Source: Marisa cornuarietis (lineage: Eukaryota > Mollusca > Gastropoda > Architaenioglossa > Ampullariidae). Taken from it: a stretch of DNA of 64,000 nucleotides. A program made the position numbers and the translations under genes. The stretch is from assembly GCA_004794655.1 (NCBI GenBank), contig SMMW01000585.1, positions 5,910,001-5,974,000 of the forward strand. Reading direction: 5' to 3'. The notes beneath the pieces were generated by a model. It was not told the origin of the DNA. It searched no databases and worked only from the letters and a program-made list of their open reading frames with translations. This document shows positions 1 to 13,034 of this stretch, piece by piece. The first letter of the stretch is position 1; the number at the start of each line of letters is the position of its first letter.

Positions 1-147
1 GTAAACTAACCGTGTCTACACTGTAAACCAAAAGTGCTCCAATCCTGTACACTTTTCTGCTACCGAAACTAATTAAGGTCCCTGTTACATGCCTGAAAGT
101 GTTTTAGAGTTTTGAAATATAGCAGGTAAAAAAGGTAAAAAAAAAAG

Positions 148-597
148 GTAAAGGTCATCCCCTAACCCCGCGGTTCTCAACCTGGGGGGCGCGCCCCCCA
201 AGGGGGGCGCAAGCTGCTGAAAAGGGGGCCGCAAAGGCGGTCATTTTCTCATATCTCATATAGGTATTAGTGGCTAAGGGGGGCGCGCGGACGTACCTTT
301 ATTCGTCTGGGGGGGCGTCACAAGTAAAAGGTTGAGAAACGCTGCCCTAACCTTTTCAGGTCGTAGGGGAGTGAGGTGTTAGAGACCCCACTTTTCTCGG
401 GGCCAGCGTTTACATGAGGGTGGTTCCAATCTCCTCTCCCTCGCTGCCTTACCTTCCCCAAGTCTCTATGGAGTCAGGTACCCATTCCCGTCAGCTGGGT
501 CGACTGGGGTAAGTTTGCTGCGCTTATCGGGAATTGAACCTGCGCGCTCTCGGTTCGGTCGCCAGCGCTCTAACCACTCGGCCATCCGCTTCCCTCG
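148..597 (-). repeat. tRNA-derived SINE (copy 1), interrupted by a hAT MITE
   Basis: The right end, read on the minus strand, looks like the 5' half of a tRNA. An A-box-like block lies at about 570-590 and a B-box-like block (ggttcaattcc) at about 531-541. A tRNA-unrelated body follows, ending in an A-rich tail on the left. A second copy at 42611-42876 matches it closely apart from the 177-bp insertion at 168-344. It is not called a tRNA gene because the tRNA-like part runs directly into the conserved SINE body. Confidence 0.8.
168..344. mobile_element. Short non-autonomous hAT-type element (MITE)
   Basis: The ends are imperfect inverted repeats of about 16 bp built around 'ggttctcaacct'. 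The insertion is flanked by a perfect 8-bp duplication, ccctaacc, at 160-167 and 345-352. The related SINE at 42.6 kb has the uninterrupted target (ccataacc). Terminal inverted repeats of this type with 8-bp target duplications are the hAT signature. The interior is very rich in G and C runs and has no coding capacity. Confidence 0.85.
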
Positions 598-1959
598 GGT
601 AAAAGAACAGACAGTAGTCAAAGTTTAACTATTAGGGTTTACGCGTGCATGTGTTCATTTGTGTACCATAAGAGACGTAACTAGGGTATAATATATCAGG
701 ACCCAATGCTAATGATGTAATTTAACTCCTTATTCGGGCTTGTAAAAGATTTCCTATTCTGGCAACAGAAACGTGTTCACAACCTAAACACTTTGGATTA
801 GAGCTCACCATGACCGGACGAACCTGTGTTCAAAATTTATTGATGTTTTTATTATTTTTTAATTTTTTTCAGTTTTCTGTCCCGCCCCGCCCGTGAAAAA
901 TATTTAATAATTTTATGTCACTTCATTTAATTTGTACAGTTTCTCTGTGTGTGGACGTACACACCCACCCTATCCTACTACCCAACAACCCCCCACCCCT
1001 CCACACACACTCTCGCGCGCACAAACACACAAACACACACACAGCGTCCCCGAATGACCAGCACAGGTCGAGGAGCTGAAAAAAATGACTCACACTGACC
1101 ATATCAAAATAAGCATTATCAATTTGATTTTTCTTTCTTTCTCTTTATCTTTCTATCCGCTCTAAGTTTTTATCAATCTTGCTAGTAATGCCCTCTTTCC
1201 CTTTCCGCTATGAGTATTGATATCGCTGCTTTTCGTCCAACAAGTCTCTGTGAATACATTTTTCCTTTACCTTCCCTATCGCCATCCCAACACAAGATGT
1301 TACCATCGTTGTTAAATCAACATATTTGAGAGAATAATATGGGTTTATTTGATTTTACTTACTACAAACGAAAGCGTTTATTGTTACGCCTCTTGCGACA
1401 AGTCGACATTCAGGTTGCCTGGTCATTGATATTTGCCGTTTATATGTTATTTATATTTTATATCTTGTGCCTTTTATAGTCTGTACTAATTGTATTGTCA
1501 CCATTTGCTTGCACTTTCTGTACATAACATTTATTACTGTTTTTTGTGTTTATTGCTTGTTTACGAAGACTAATTATTTAGTACATTGAAGGAAAAATTA
1601 GAGTTTAAGTTTAATAAGAATTTCATTTGTTTATAATGCAGGCTTTGAAGACTGCTTGCATAAACTATTTCAATATATATTAAACTGCATGACTTTTCTT
1701 TTGGTGTAAAGATTTTCTTTTGTTTTCTTACACGCTGTAATCACAGACTGGATAATCGGTAGCGACCTTAACGTTTAACCTTTATAACCTTACAACAGGT
1801 CGGCAGACCTCAAACGTTTTTAAAAATAGCTGTCAACAAGAAATAGACTAAGCTCTGGTTAGTCTATACCATAAAGTATACCATAAATAATGTGAACAAG
1901 CGAGTAAAAAACCAAAAAAGTGGACAGACAGTCACACAGACCGGTAGGCCTTTACAGGC

Positions 1960-2275
1960 AGGAAAGTAGATAGGTAGACAGGCAGAGAGACAAGGAGCCA
2001 GGGAGAGACAGAAGGAGTAGGTCGACAGGCAGAAAGACAAGGAGCCAGGGAGAGACAGAAGGAGTAGGTCGACAGGCAGAAAGACAAGGAGCCAGGGAGA
2101 GACAGAAGGAGTAGGTCGACAGGCAGAAAGACAAGGAGCCAGGGAGAGACAGAAGGAGTAGGAGTAGGTCGACAGACAGAAAGACAAGGAGCCAGGGAGA
2201 GACAGAAGGAGTAGGAGTAGGTCGACAGACAGAAAGACAAGGAGCCAGGGAGAGACAGAAGGAGTAGGTCGATGT
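1960..2275. repeat. Minisatellite, about 48-54 bp unit, about six copies
   Basis: The unit contains the core 'aaggagccagggagagac' followed by agaaggagtaggtcgacag. Most units are 48 bp; two carry an extra ggagta hexamer. It yields spurious open frames of repeated Leu/Ser/Cys on the minus strand. Confidence 0.9.
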
Positions 2276-4186
2276 CTCTCATGTTCTGTGTACGTAAGTC
2301 ACGCGCGTCCTCGCAGGGTAACAGTGTAAAGGAAAGATAGGGACACCCAAATAAAGGAAGAAGAAAATAGGGGAGGCTTTTACTCCTTGTGCACATCCTT
2401 TGGTTTAATCAGGTTTCGGGGTCCTGCCGTTTTGTCCTTGTTCTTGTTCAGTACTGTTATCGTGACAGGTCAGGTCAGGTCAGGACGATGACCCTTGAAA
2501 ACGCTTATCTCCCCGCTGCACCAACAAATGCGATTTTTTATACATTTATTTTCGTACATCACGAGCCGATAATGAACCACGACGGCAAAGAACTGAACAC
2601 ACAAGTCTATCGACATCAAAATTTACAGATCTGTCTACACCGAAATATATCATCTGTTTGGAAGACGCCTGAGTGAAAATCGCACAGCAAGTGGCGCATT
2701 CCATTCATTAGCTGATTCCCCGTCATGCAACAGACGACAATCACATATACACTTGTAAATTCCGCTGGTGTTGGTGGATTAAAAAAAATCTCTAACAGTG
2801 CTAATAAACTTCAGCACCACAACTAAAGACAGTCTAGGACGGAAATAGCTTTTAGAGAGATGAGTATGATTAGCTGGAGTCACCAGGGGCCCGAACCACT
2901 GCTTTTCCCGAGACACTAGCCACATTATGAAGTCCTTAGCTAAAATAATTTTATCCTTTAGTAGTCCAGCTGAACGCTCCGCGTGAGAAAATCTAACAGG
3001 TTGCAACTATTTCTAAGCACTGGGTAAAATCGTTGCAAGATGTTTTCGCCAAACTTTGGGTGAACACCGTTTTACGTTTTTGTGATGAACACCTATAAAC
3101 GTCACCATGAAAGAAAAGACAGATACGCTTAATTAACACACGGTGCCAGTTCTCCCACTACCGGTTGCCCTGACCGTGTCAATGTATCACACTCGTGATG
3201 TCTGTTTTGTTGACCTCTTTTTTTGCATGATAATGTTTGAAACAATGTACATCGATAACGGAAGATATGAGTTGTATTCACCCATATTTGGGGAGACAGT
3301 ATGCTGCACTTAGCTATAACCAGTTATAAAATAGTCAATACCCTTCTCCCTCTAACGCTCGCTTCACCACCCAAATAGCGCCTCATGTTTCCTTGCATCT
3401 GACATGTAAACAACTGTTTACACAACACATTTTCTGGCCTGCGGGCGCAGTGTACTGTAATGCACACCAGATAATGAGGTAATTTGAAGGGGTTCATTAG
3501 TAACATCAACTGAAGTCTAGAGGACAGTCTGTAAGCGCTGCTAACAATGCTGGACATGGAGGCTCAAATAAATGTATGACCAGCTAAGACCCTTTATTTA
3601 AGCCGAAGGAAATTTCAACAAACATTTCAAAGTCCTTTTGGTTAATGTGTATCACTGGTGCAAACTCAATACTTTCTTTCATAAAGAAAATATCAAAACT
3701 TTATTTTGGTTAGTATATATCATGCTAGACACCAGCCCAGGAAAACTGAATAGTTTACTTTCTTTATAAGGAAACTGTATTTAAATTATCAATTAACACA
3801 ACGAAGTTCTATTTCAACAGGATAATGCATTATTCATGGGGGCCGTCTGTAAACGCTAGACTTAGAACGATGTTGGAAACAAAAACAAGTTTGTTTGTGA
3901 CTGGGAGATCGAAACAGGAACTGTTAAAGAGAAAGAAAGGATTGTGATTTCTGAAGTAGCTTTGAAGGTCAAGTCCAGACCAAAAGCAAAGCATGCTACA
4001 CTATTCGTAGTATTAGTTAGCCTCAAACTCAAAATCGCAAAAAGGAAGAAAGATTTTCGAGAAACTAAGAAAAACGCAGTTGCTCACCTGTTCATTACCA
4101 GGTATCGCTTATACTGACCCGGTAACCTGCCTCACACTAGAATTACGAGCTGCTGATAAGTTACTTCTTTTGCGTGTTTCTCATTA

Positions 4187-4188
<2 letters not shown>

Positions 4189-4242
<54 letters not shown>
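4189..4242. repeat. (TG)n microsatellite
   Basis: About 27 uninterrupted TG units between unique sequence, with no gene nearby. Confidence 0.95.
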
Positions 4243-4246
<4 letters not shown>

Positions 4247-5513
4247 ACTTATGTTTCTTTTTTGCGTGCTGCACAGATCCACATCGTTTGTTCGATCCTC
4301 TCTTTTTGTGCAATACCGCAAAGTTTTTAAACTATATCTAGTTTGTAAAGTATGTTCGGTAAATCAAATGTTGACAGCACAACATCGCAGAAGAACTGCA
4401 AAGACCAGAAATTTAATCTAGATGCTTCTTTACAGTCCTAAAACAGCGACATGTACAACAGATTATAATTATATATAATCGCCGTTCAAAGCACCATCAC
4501 CCTTTGAACCAATATTTATTAGTCTTCAAGAAGAAAAACTGTTAACAGTTTTTGGCTAAAGCCAATCAATCTTCCGTTGTCTGCTCATGGTGTGGTCATG
4601 TCGGAAATATTTTATAAACTTAGCTTAATGGTTTAGATTTAGCTTCCGGGGTATACAAGTCTGTCTTTTATAACTAAAGCTATGACTAATACTGGAGGAC
4701 GTTAAGTGAACATTTTATGACGAATTCGTATCACTGCGTAGTGATATCAAAAGGTTAAAAGCAAGTAAGAATCAGAAAGTAGTATATATATATATATAAT
4801 TTACGAGTGGAAACCGGGAAATTTGATGAAAGTTTCTTGAGACTTGTCGGTTGACCATGGGGTACCGTTGCGTGCTAAACTGGCGTAACTGATCTTTAGC
4901 TTTTCTCCATGGACTTATGCGTGATCTTTAGCGTATATTTTAAGTAGTATGACGGAGGTGGAGTGAATTTAAATTCATGATTATGATTTTGTTTGATGTA
5001 AACATAGGTCTCAGGTACATTTGATAGAAAGTTCAATGGAAGCCTTGCTACGAATCTGGAAATCACACAAACTGGGAAAGATGGTATTGGATAGTTTCAC
5101 AAGCTGGCAAGTTCTTGTTGTAGGATATATTTTTGTGGACTTCTATTTTGTTTTATTTTTGTTTCGTTGTTTTTTGTTTTGCTACGTCTTATGTTTTGCT
5201 GTTTTTGATTTGTAAACAAGAACAATGTGTTTTGTTTAACGCCATTAATGAATCGTAATTGTTGGAAGTCAACAGCACCACCCCACCGACTAATTGCAAT
5301 GGGCGAGGCTCGTGCCTCTCAATGGAAGACAAGATGTTGTTGTGGTGTCAAGTACTGTTGGTTTGATAACATGCGTCAAGCCTGTGTCCTGTAATGCGGT
5401 TCACCAGGACATCGATTAGTCACGAATAATAGCATTCCGTTACTCACGCAAAAGTTCCAGTCACGTTTTAATTATAACGACTGCACGGTTGTGGATCACG
5501 CCTGGTCGGGAAG

Positions 5514-5516
<3 letters not shown>

Positions 5517-5548
<32 letters not shown>
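5517..5548. repeat. (CA)n microsatellite
   Basis: Sixteen CA units in intergenic sequence. Confidence 0.95.
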
Positions 5549-5551
<3 letters not shown>

Positions 5552-8199
5552 ATGCACAAGCTCACACACATGCCACATACAGACCATTATTAACAGACAG
5601 TAAAAGCAACAACACAATAGAGGGAGTGGGACAGACAGACAGACTGACAGCAGTGTCTGGCACTTAATGAAGGAAAGCTAACAACGTTATTGCTAAGCAC
5701 TTTTCATAAATTCTCCTTCCCTTTCACTTTATGTCAGGCCATTCTCCGGGAAAAGTGGTCCCCTTAATGCTGGTAAGAACAACTTCATAGGTGGCGCTAG
5801 CGCTAGAGGGATTCTTTGACAAACACACGTAGGCTCAATAATAAATAGTAACAAATGTTGCTGAGAGATACCTCTAGCGAAGCGCTCTCTAAACAAGTTC
5901 GTACAAGCTCCCATCAGTCCCTCGTCTGCTATATCCTATAGAACCAGTGTTGTATGCGATTTTAACTTTTCCTCCTACATCGGGGAACAGCTTATCCTGT
6001 CATCTGGTCTTTCATTCGAGACCGCCGCCTGGTTGTTGTGATGAAGGGCTTAGACCGTCTGTTGTACTGAGGTCTTAGCCACGTCTCACTTTACGTGGTA
6101 TGGCACTTTAATCCGTACCACAAACAAAGTGCAATGATAGCAGGATGTGCTGGCAGCAACCTGCCATAGCTTTCATACGTGCACCAACAGTGTTGTTTGA
6201 GAAACCGAATCTATCATATTCAGTTTTTTCCTTGTAATGTTATTAAAAGGAAAAAATTATGTCTCTCAATATTGATGAAAAGGAAGATATTCTCTTGTTT
6301 TCCCCGTGTAGGTGCTCATTCATTGCCAGAAATATTTCGCCAGGTGTAGATGACACGATTGCATTTGGCAATGCTGCTAAAATATTGATTGGAACTTTCT
6401 TATTTTCCCGTAACGACTGTAGTTCCACAGAGAGTCTCGAGGATAGTGTGTATAATTATAGTGCTCAAGGTTCAAGCCCTCCTCGAGCCTAAGGGTGGAT
6501 GCTTCCCTACTCTTTACCCACCTGGCAGCTGCCTAGCAAACGTCTGATGTCTATGGGACAGAAAAGGCGGAGGAAGAAGACGGTTGTGTTCTGATTTCCA
6601 CATACCACGCCCTAGCACAATGAACCAGTTACACTTACTATCGCTACGACTATAACACACTTTGACTTTATTTTATTCAAACTTACTATTTGTCACCAAA
6701 TAGAAAATATGTTCCTAGATGTTAGAGACGCAATTGTACGCAAAATTTGAAACGCATGTTCAAAACCCTGCCTCGTTTATTTTTAAGCGAAGTTTAGATA
6801 GAAATCACCTTTGCTTCACAGTTAACTTCTCTTTCCATTTTAAAGTATTTGTTTATTGCGTGCAAAATAAAGTACAAAGCAGAGAAATTAAAGAAAATTG
6901 AAGGATGTGAAAGCAACAGGAAAATCGTGCTTGGAAATGCGTGTCTGAGTGACATGCTGGTATGTGATCGTCAAGCAGGCAATGCGCTTGGTCATCGACA
7001 TTAGAGTGAATTTTGAAAACAAATGACGATAACAGACTTGTTGATTTATCAACACTCAAGGAAGAATGTTCTTAAGCTTGTGACGCCTTTCCGTTTCGAT
7101 TTGCTGGAGGAAGTATTTTTTTGTTTACAATAACACAATAGTTGCATGCCGTCAGAGGTTTCTGATGAAAGCTTGGTTGATGCTGCTGCTGTTTTTTTTC
7201 TGACGTTTGCATAGCTGACATTAATTATAACTGAAAAAGTAATCAGATAAAAGTCGTCTTCAGCCACTCACTCTAAGAGGTTTCCGCGAAATGTTGTAAT
7301 CGTTCCTACAATTTCTTTTAGAGTAGCTCCATCACAGCAGGTGGGTATGTGTAATGCTTTGGCGCCATGAATCCTTCTACAATTTCAATAATTGTGAGGT
7401 TGTCGTGTCAGATTGCTTTCTTTACAAATCTGTTTTCGTGCAGATTGCTTGTTTAAGAGAAACTGAGTTTTAGTTAACATCAGCTTCCTGTTACCGGGCC
7501 TTTAAAGTGAAGCCGTCAGGATTTGCACTTAAATTAAGGGAACCCCTGAAAAAAGATCCCTGACGGCAGTGTTGTCCTGTTTTCAACACTAAATTGTCAT
7601 TTCGTGACTTCTTTAAAAGCCTGTTGTTGGGTTTCGGCGACGACAATGAAACATGAGTGAGGAAACATGAGTTTTATTATTTTTTAAAAGAGGATAATTT
7701 TGCGCAGTTGTTTCTGATATGGCTTTATATCAAAATATTTAAACAGTCATCTTTAAGCTTTGGTTTTGGTTAGTTAACCATTCATGTCATAAATAATAAG
7801 GTCATGATGGTCAACTTGTTTACATTGCGCTGTCCTCTTATTGTAGAGCGGCATATTTTTGGAGAGTCGGTTTAAATCCCAAAATTCGCCGCAAATTGAT
7901 GTACATGTGAGGTCTAAGGGGCAATTCAGACGGAATATAGCAAAGTTACTTAAACTTAAGAAGCAGTTTTAGACTTATTTGTGTAAGACTTCACATGCAA
8001 TCCAACTTTGACATCCAACCCAGCAAGACCTTTCAAATAGCAAGACATGTAGGAGAGTCCCTGTCTTTAAGACTCATACTAGTGTCGGTTTTCATTATTC
8101 TATCCCTCATACTCTCTCTTGTTAATATGTAATATATCACTCAGCTCTCTCATATTCACTTGCTTTGCAATGAATAGTTCTGCACTCACATACACAGAT

Positions 8200-8371
8200 T
8201 GGCACTCTCACACTCACGCATACACAGATCGGCACTCACACACACAGACACGCACCCCGCGCACACACACACAGTTCGGCACTCACATGAATACACAGAT
8301 CAGCACTCTCTCTCTCTCACACACACACAGAGATCATCACTCTCTCTCTCACACACACACAGAGATCATCA

Positions 8372-8412
<41 letters not shown>

Positions 8413-8440
8413 GATCATCTCTCTCCCACACACATACAGA
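8200..8440. repeat. Degenerate CA/CT-rich tandem repeat
   Basis: Repeats of the type 'gatc-ggcactc-acacac' and 'agatcatcactctctctc'. This lies 3' of the sulfatase relic. Shorter versions of the same motifs sit 3' of both intact sulfatase copies (near 10,950-10,980 and 27,570-27,620), so it is an expanded version of the genes' 3' flank. Confidence 0.7.
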
Positions 8441-8570
8441 CCGACACTCTCATTCACGTACATACTTTAACAATCTCTTACACACACGCACACTGATCGG
8501 CCTCAGATATGCCACTACTCATAGCTCGATACAAAGGAAGGAGAAAAAAAAACAGTTTCATTAGTGAACG

Positions 8571-8699
8571 GTCAACCGGTGCGTTCTTGGGCGGCACACC
8601 GCTAGCCATCGAGCGTTGAAGTCTGTTCATCATGAACCTCAGCAACTGAGACTCCTTTTCTGCCAGGACCTTCCACTCCTCGGGGTCATCTGACAGGGA
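8571..8699 (-). pseudogene. Relic of arylsulfatase-B-like last exon (third copy)
   Basis: Read on the minus strand, this matches the last exon of the two intact sulfatase genes, including the splice acceptor context (ccctgtcag before ATGACCCCG). It encodes a C-terminal segment starting DPEEWKVLAEKES. After the codons PVD the sequence jumps to what is 3' non-coding DNA in copy A (cactaatgaaactg). About 105-110 bp, including the conserved C-terminus and its stop, are thus deleted and the frame runs on to a stop near 8478. No other sulfatase exons are found upstream on this strand (8.7-10.5 kb), so this is a truncated relic at the 3' end of the array. A shorter live terminal exon for a gene outside the window is unlikely. 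Confidence 0.8.
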
Positions 8700-8979
8700 A
8701 ACACATACACGCACACACACCAGCAGGTTTAGGCCAGTTGCTGACAAGTCTGTCCTCTGCTCATTGTTCAGGAGCAAACAGGCTGGTCAGAGATGAGACT
8801 TGGTGTCTTGGGCTTAACAAGGCCGGCATTTCAGTCATTTATCTCAGTCCACCGCCCTTTGTCCCATGACTTACGCATGCGCATCTGCAGAATAACTTCC
8901 TCCCATCCACCCACCACCTCCTCGACCACCTTCTTACCAAAACATCATCATCTACATCCAGCTGTTTTCTTCTACATTT

Positions 8980-9175
8980 CGGACTTCAGAAAAGTCGCAA
9001 TAAGGATTTTCTTTCGTTCAGACCCTTCAGAAAGTCCCAGCAAATTTATTGTCTTTCAAAGTTGCAGGAATGCGTTAGAACTTCCAGAAAGTCACAACAA
9101 TGCATTAAGACTAAGTGGCAGTAATGCTTTCGGATTTCCAGAGAGTCGCAGCATTACAGCAACGCATTAAGACTT
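8980..9175. repeat. Imperfect short tandem repeat around 'ccagaaagtc'
   Basis: Several diverged units of roughly 30-45 bp share 'cttccagaaagtc' and 'gcattaagact'. The open frame across this stretch (8793-9170) repeats S-x-S-P-E-S-like words because of the repeat. No coding function is supported. Confidence 0.5.
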
Positions 9176-9364
9176 CTATAACTAGTAACACAAATTATAA
9201 TTGTGCATAGGGATTTATAAAGAGGGTCATTTTTTACTGTGTCGTCATTGTTCTCTAGACAACTACACCACTTCATGCACTTGCCCTGTGACGCTTAAGT
9301 AGGTCTTTGGTTCTAATCCACAAAATAATTCTACAACATGGCACTTATAACTAGCTAGAAAAGA

Positions 9365-9530
9365 TCATTCCGCAAAGGAGTGACATGCCAGATTCTCATC
9401 ATTCTGGATTTCCGCTTCCTGGTATTCTTAATTCTCAGCGAAGTCATTAAAAACAGGGGAGAGCACTAGAAGTATATTGTGTAATTCGACGTCAAAGGTT
9501 GCTTCCCCTTAGTTTTTGGTGTCCTTCCTC
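9365..9530 (+). repeat. Copy of an unclassified interspersed repeat
   Basis: Shares words such as 'cagattctcatcattc' and 'ggggagagcactaga' with better-preserved copies at about 41,640-41,945, 42,165-42,345 and 47,540-47,880. No terminal structures or coding sequence were recognised. The 9.53-10.5 kb stretch after it holds only unique sequence and GT/GA-rich runs near 10,170-10,230. Confidence 0.5.
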
Positions 9531-11090
9531 TCCTCGGGCGTTTCTACATCGGAGTCAGTAATTTGATATGAAGCTCTACCTGTAAAAATAGCGTAGAATA
9601 TCATACGAGACGTTTTCCTCAGAATGCAATCACCACCTTAACCCACACATCTCCACTGTAAATATTTTACTGCTAGCTCAAAATTCCCGAGTAAAGGTAA
9701 ATTAATCCTTTAATTAACCTCTTACTCTTTTATTCTGCGGTCTTATAAGATTGTACTCAAGGCTAGTTTTGTGAAGGCAGTGTTCCTTTTATTTCCTTTG
9801 ATGACTTCTTCAGCTTCTTCAGCCCTCTAAGAAGTTTGTACCCCCTCAACATCTGGGTCCACTGACAAGAGACGCTCACTGCATCTCACCGGTTCAGATG
9901 TAAGTGTCCTGGGGATTTTTTCGCTTTCGAACTCTGCACACATTCAGTGGAGTAATACTTACTTTTTCACCTCAATACTCATTTAGTGCAGTACTATGTA
10001 TGTGAATGTCCCCGTTGGAAATCAACACTCACACACAAACCAGCCAATACCTGGTGTTTGGAAGTGAAATGGAAGGGCCAAGTCGAAACAGTTCGGTTTT
10101 TGTGACAGCGACAGGCCCACTCAACCGGTGAACAAAAGTGTTAAAATTTTAGCTTTCTGGGGTAGGTGTGCATCTGTGTGGGGGGGTGGGGGGTGGGCGT
10201 GGGTGTGTGAGAGAGAGAGAGAGGGAGAGAGAGTTTGTTTCTTTTTTGTGCTATTTTTTAATCCTTCTTAAAAAAATAATAAAACCGGTAAGGGCTTTAT
10301 AATCTTGATGGAGTTTTGAGTCTTTGGTCTATTTTTTATGTTTGTATCGTAAATAGAGGTTCAATGTACTTAATACTTCATTTGCTTGTCCTACATATGT
10401 AGTAACTATCTTTGCAAAAGGACAGGAAATTAACCTTAAATTCTATTACACTTTTCTTGCAGGGTGGGGGTAACAATTATTCAGTGCATCCTTTGCCTAC
10501 CGCGAAACTAGTTCACTAAAAGAAAAACAAATAGAATTCTTTTGTCCGTTGCTGTGCGTTTGGGTATCTTGTCATTTAAATTTATAACTGATGTGCTTTA
10601 TAATGCGCACGTTGCAGCCTACGTTTCTTCAGTGAGGGTTCGTTTTGTGGTAGAGCTGAGCTTTAGTGTAATTGTTCGAGTTCTTAACGAGTGTCTAAGA
10701 CAGCGGTTTAGACACCAGATTCAGTTCATTTTCTTGTCCTCTATGCATGTAGTGATGTTGATCCTCTGTTATGCGCACTAACCCTCCTTATTGATTTTGT
10801 GCTATTAAATGTAGATAAGGGCCTTTGACTTGTAAATGTACTACTGCGTGTTGGGTAAAAGCTAATTTACGATCACAGTTTAATACAAGGAGCTCCAAAC
10901 GGTTGTCTCACTCGTCTGCCGCTAAGCCCGTGCTGCCTTTCGGGAGATCTGCACTCTCTAACATTCACACAGATCTGCAGTCAGGCATGCCTCCACTAAC
11001 AGTCGACACAAAGCAAGGAGTAAAAACAGTTTCATTAGTGATTCAAGAGACATGGAAGAGACAAGATTTAAATTTATCAAAATGAGGTAG

Positions 11091-11520
11091 CTAGCACCAC
11101 CCGGGGGTCCAGACGCCGCCCCAGTTCCTCGGATTGCTCCTGGGGTCAACAGGTAAGTTCTGGGGCTTCACGCCGCTGGCCATCCAGTGATGAAGTCTGT
11201 TCATCATGAACCTCAACATCTGAGGCTCCTTCTCTGCCAGGTTCTTTCGCTCCTCTGGGTCATCTGACAGGGAAACACACAAAAGACACTAACAAGAATT
11301 GTTTCCACAGAATGATTTTTGCTTATTTTATCTCTTATATTTTATTTTTATTGTTATTTAATTTTGTTATTGTTAGAGCCTAATCTGAATTTCAATTTCT
11401 GAACAAATGTCAGTTGAGAAAAGGTACACCTTAGTTTGTCGATTAAGCTATTTCTAGTAACAACATTGATGTGAGCGCCCTATTTAGCGGAAATTAATGG
11501 GTGCGTGCGTGCGTGCGTGC

Positions 11521-11571
<51 letters not shown>

Positions 11572-12985
11572 ACAGATGCAAGCGTCAGCGCAAACGCTGT
11601 GACTGTGTGGAACTATGTAGACATCTTGTTTGTCACTGTGTCTGTAATTGCCCTTGGGGAAAAATAAAGTTGTATTGTATTGTGTAGTTACTGTCTAAAT
11701 ATTTCAACATTTTTGCTTGAATTCAGCATAAGCTAACGAACTAAAAGTGACAGTTCTCGATATTGCTGTTTATTACTTATAAACCTAATTAAAGTTCTTT
11801 TCCTTAATAAGCACAACCCAGTGACTTACTTCGTATGTTGTACAGCTGGGGCTTCCATCTCTGTGGGTGCACCGCCTGACTTCTGGTGTCTTGTTTTTTC
11901 TTTACTGTAAGTGGATGCCAGCCGTTGTTACCGCCCGGAGAGCCGGTCAGCAGCTTGTAGTCACCGTACCTGATGGCGGTGCTGTTGATGATGGTGTCGA
12001 TGTTGTAGACAAATTCGGTGCGGCTGCTGGCGGCGCCAGTCCTCAGCATCTCCCACTGGTTGACGCCGTCGATGTTCGACTCTGTCATCAAGTTATCGAG
12101 TTTTACATGACAAGCCATTGCATTGTGTCTTTTTTTTATTATATAAATAGACAATCCTTTTCAAGACCCCCTTAAGTTTTCACACTTTTGATGAGTTAGT
12201 GTCAGAATCAGGTAGTTTTTCCAGTCGTTTCTGCTCCCGCAATAGCCTCAGTTGCTGACTTGGCGGAGAAAACCTATTCCCTCCCCCTCTTTCCCTCACT
12301 TTTGCGTCACTTTGTGTAGGGAGCGCTGTACACAGACCACTCTAGGCTGCTCACGTTTACTCAGGCAAAGCCATTGTGTTCCAATGGAGAGCAGATTTCA
12401 GGCACTAAAGTCACTTAAGCATGTGCATGAGGAGGCTTCTCCGGATCTCGTAAAGAAAACAAAACAAGACCACAGACGCCAAGCTCGATTTAACACCAAG
12501 AACACCTACTTGCAACAGTCAAACAGCGTAAGCTGGTCTGATTTCGCCGTGTGACCTGGCACGAGAAGACTGTCCTTCAAGGTATATAGTGATGGACGCC
12601 GCAGTGACTAGAACTGGATGACCAACGTTAAGGAGAGGACTGATCGTCACGTGACTTGCTCACTATCGCCTAAGAGAGGTTGGCCTTCTCACCTGCGCCG
12701 CCCATCTATGTAATCCGCCAACCACCCACCCCCGACCCGCCACCTTCAACGACCAGTTCCAGTCAAGGGAAGAATAAAGAATGACTGATTCAGTGTGTAT
12801 TTGTTTTTGTTGTATCAGGAGTACGTGGTCTAAGGTGAAAACAATTTCTAACCGTGCGGTAAACCAGCGAGGTGGAGAATGGTGGGGAACCAGTCCACAG
12901 CATGTATCATCCTGCAGACCAGAAGTTGTCGGGATGTAAGTTTATTCTATGTGTTTAAAGTACATTCTGTCTGTCTGTCTGTCTG

Positions 12986-13034
<49 letters not shown>

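Larger units (their letters stand above)
598..8100. other. Intergenic region, no gene recognised
   Basis: About 7.5 kb with no supportable exon. All open frames are under 160 codons and either come from tandem repeats or resemble no known family. Contents are AT-rich unique sequence, a CA/CT-rich stretch near 960-1050, a minisatellite at 1960-2275, a (TG)n at 4189-4242 and a (CA)n at 5517-5548. A possible decayed SINE near 6460-6560 has a B-box-like ggttcaagccc. Confidence 0.6.

Noticed and set aside
530..597. tRNA-like A and B boxes on the minus strand, possible tRNA gene
   Set aside because: The tRNA-like part runs straight into a body shared with the copy at 42.6 kb and is followed by an A-rich tail with target duplications there. 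It is a SINE head, not a tRNA gene.
1864..2396. Cys/Leu/Ser-rich frames up to 154 codons on the minus strand
   Set aside because: They are translations of the minisatellite and change reading with each unit.
8200..8440. Regularly spaced repeats suggesting a CRISPR-like array
   Set aside because: Units are degenerate microsatellite words without unique spacers, in a eukaryotic intron-bearing locus.
8119..8564. Thr/His-rich frames of about 120 codons
   Set aside because: Produced by CA/CT repeats in the flank of the sulfatase relic.
11867..12175. 102-codon plus-strand frame with V/D-rich sequence, repeated at 30,920-31,195
   Set aside because: Antisense shadow of sulfatase exon 12 in both copies.
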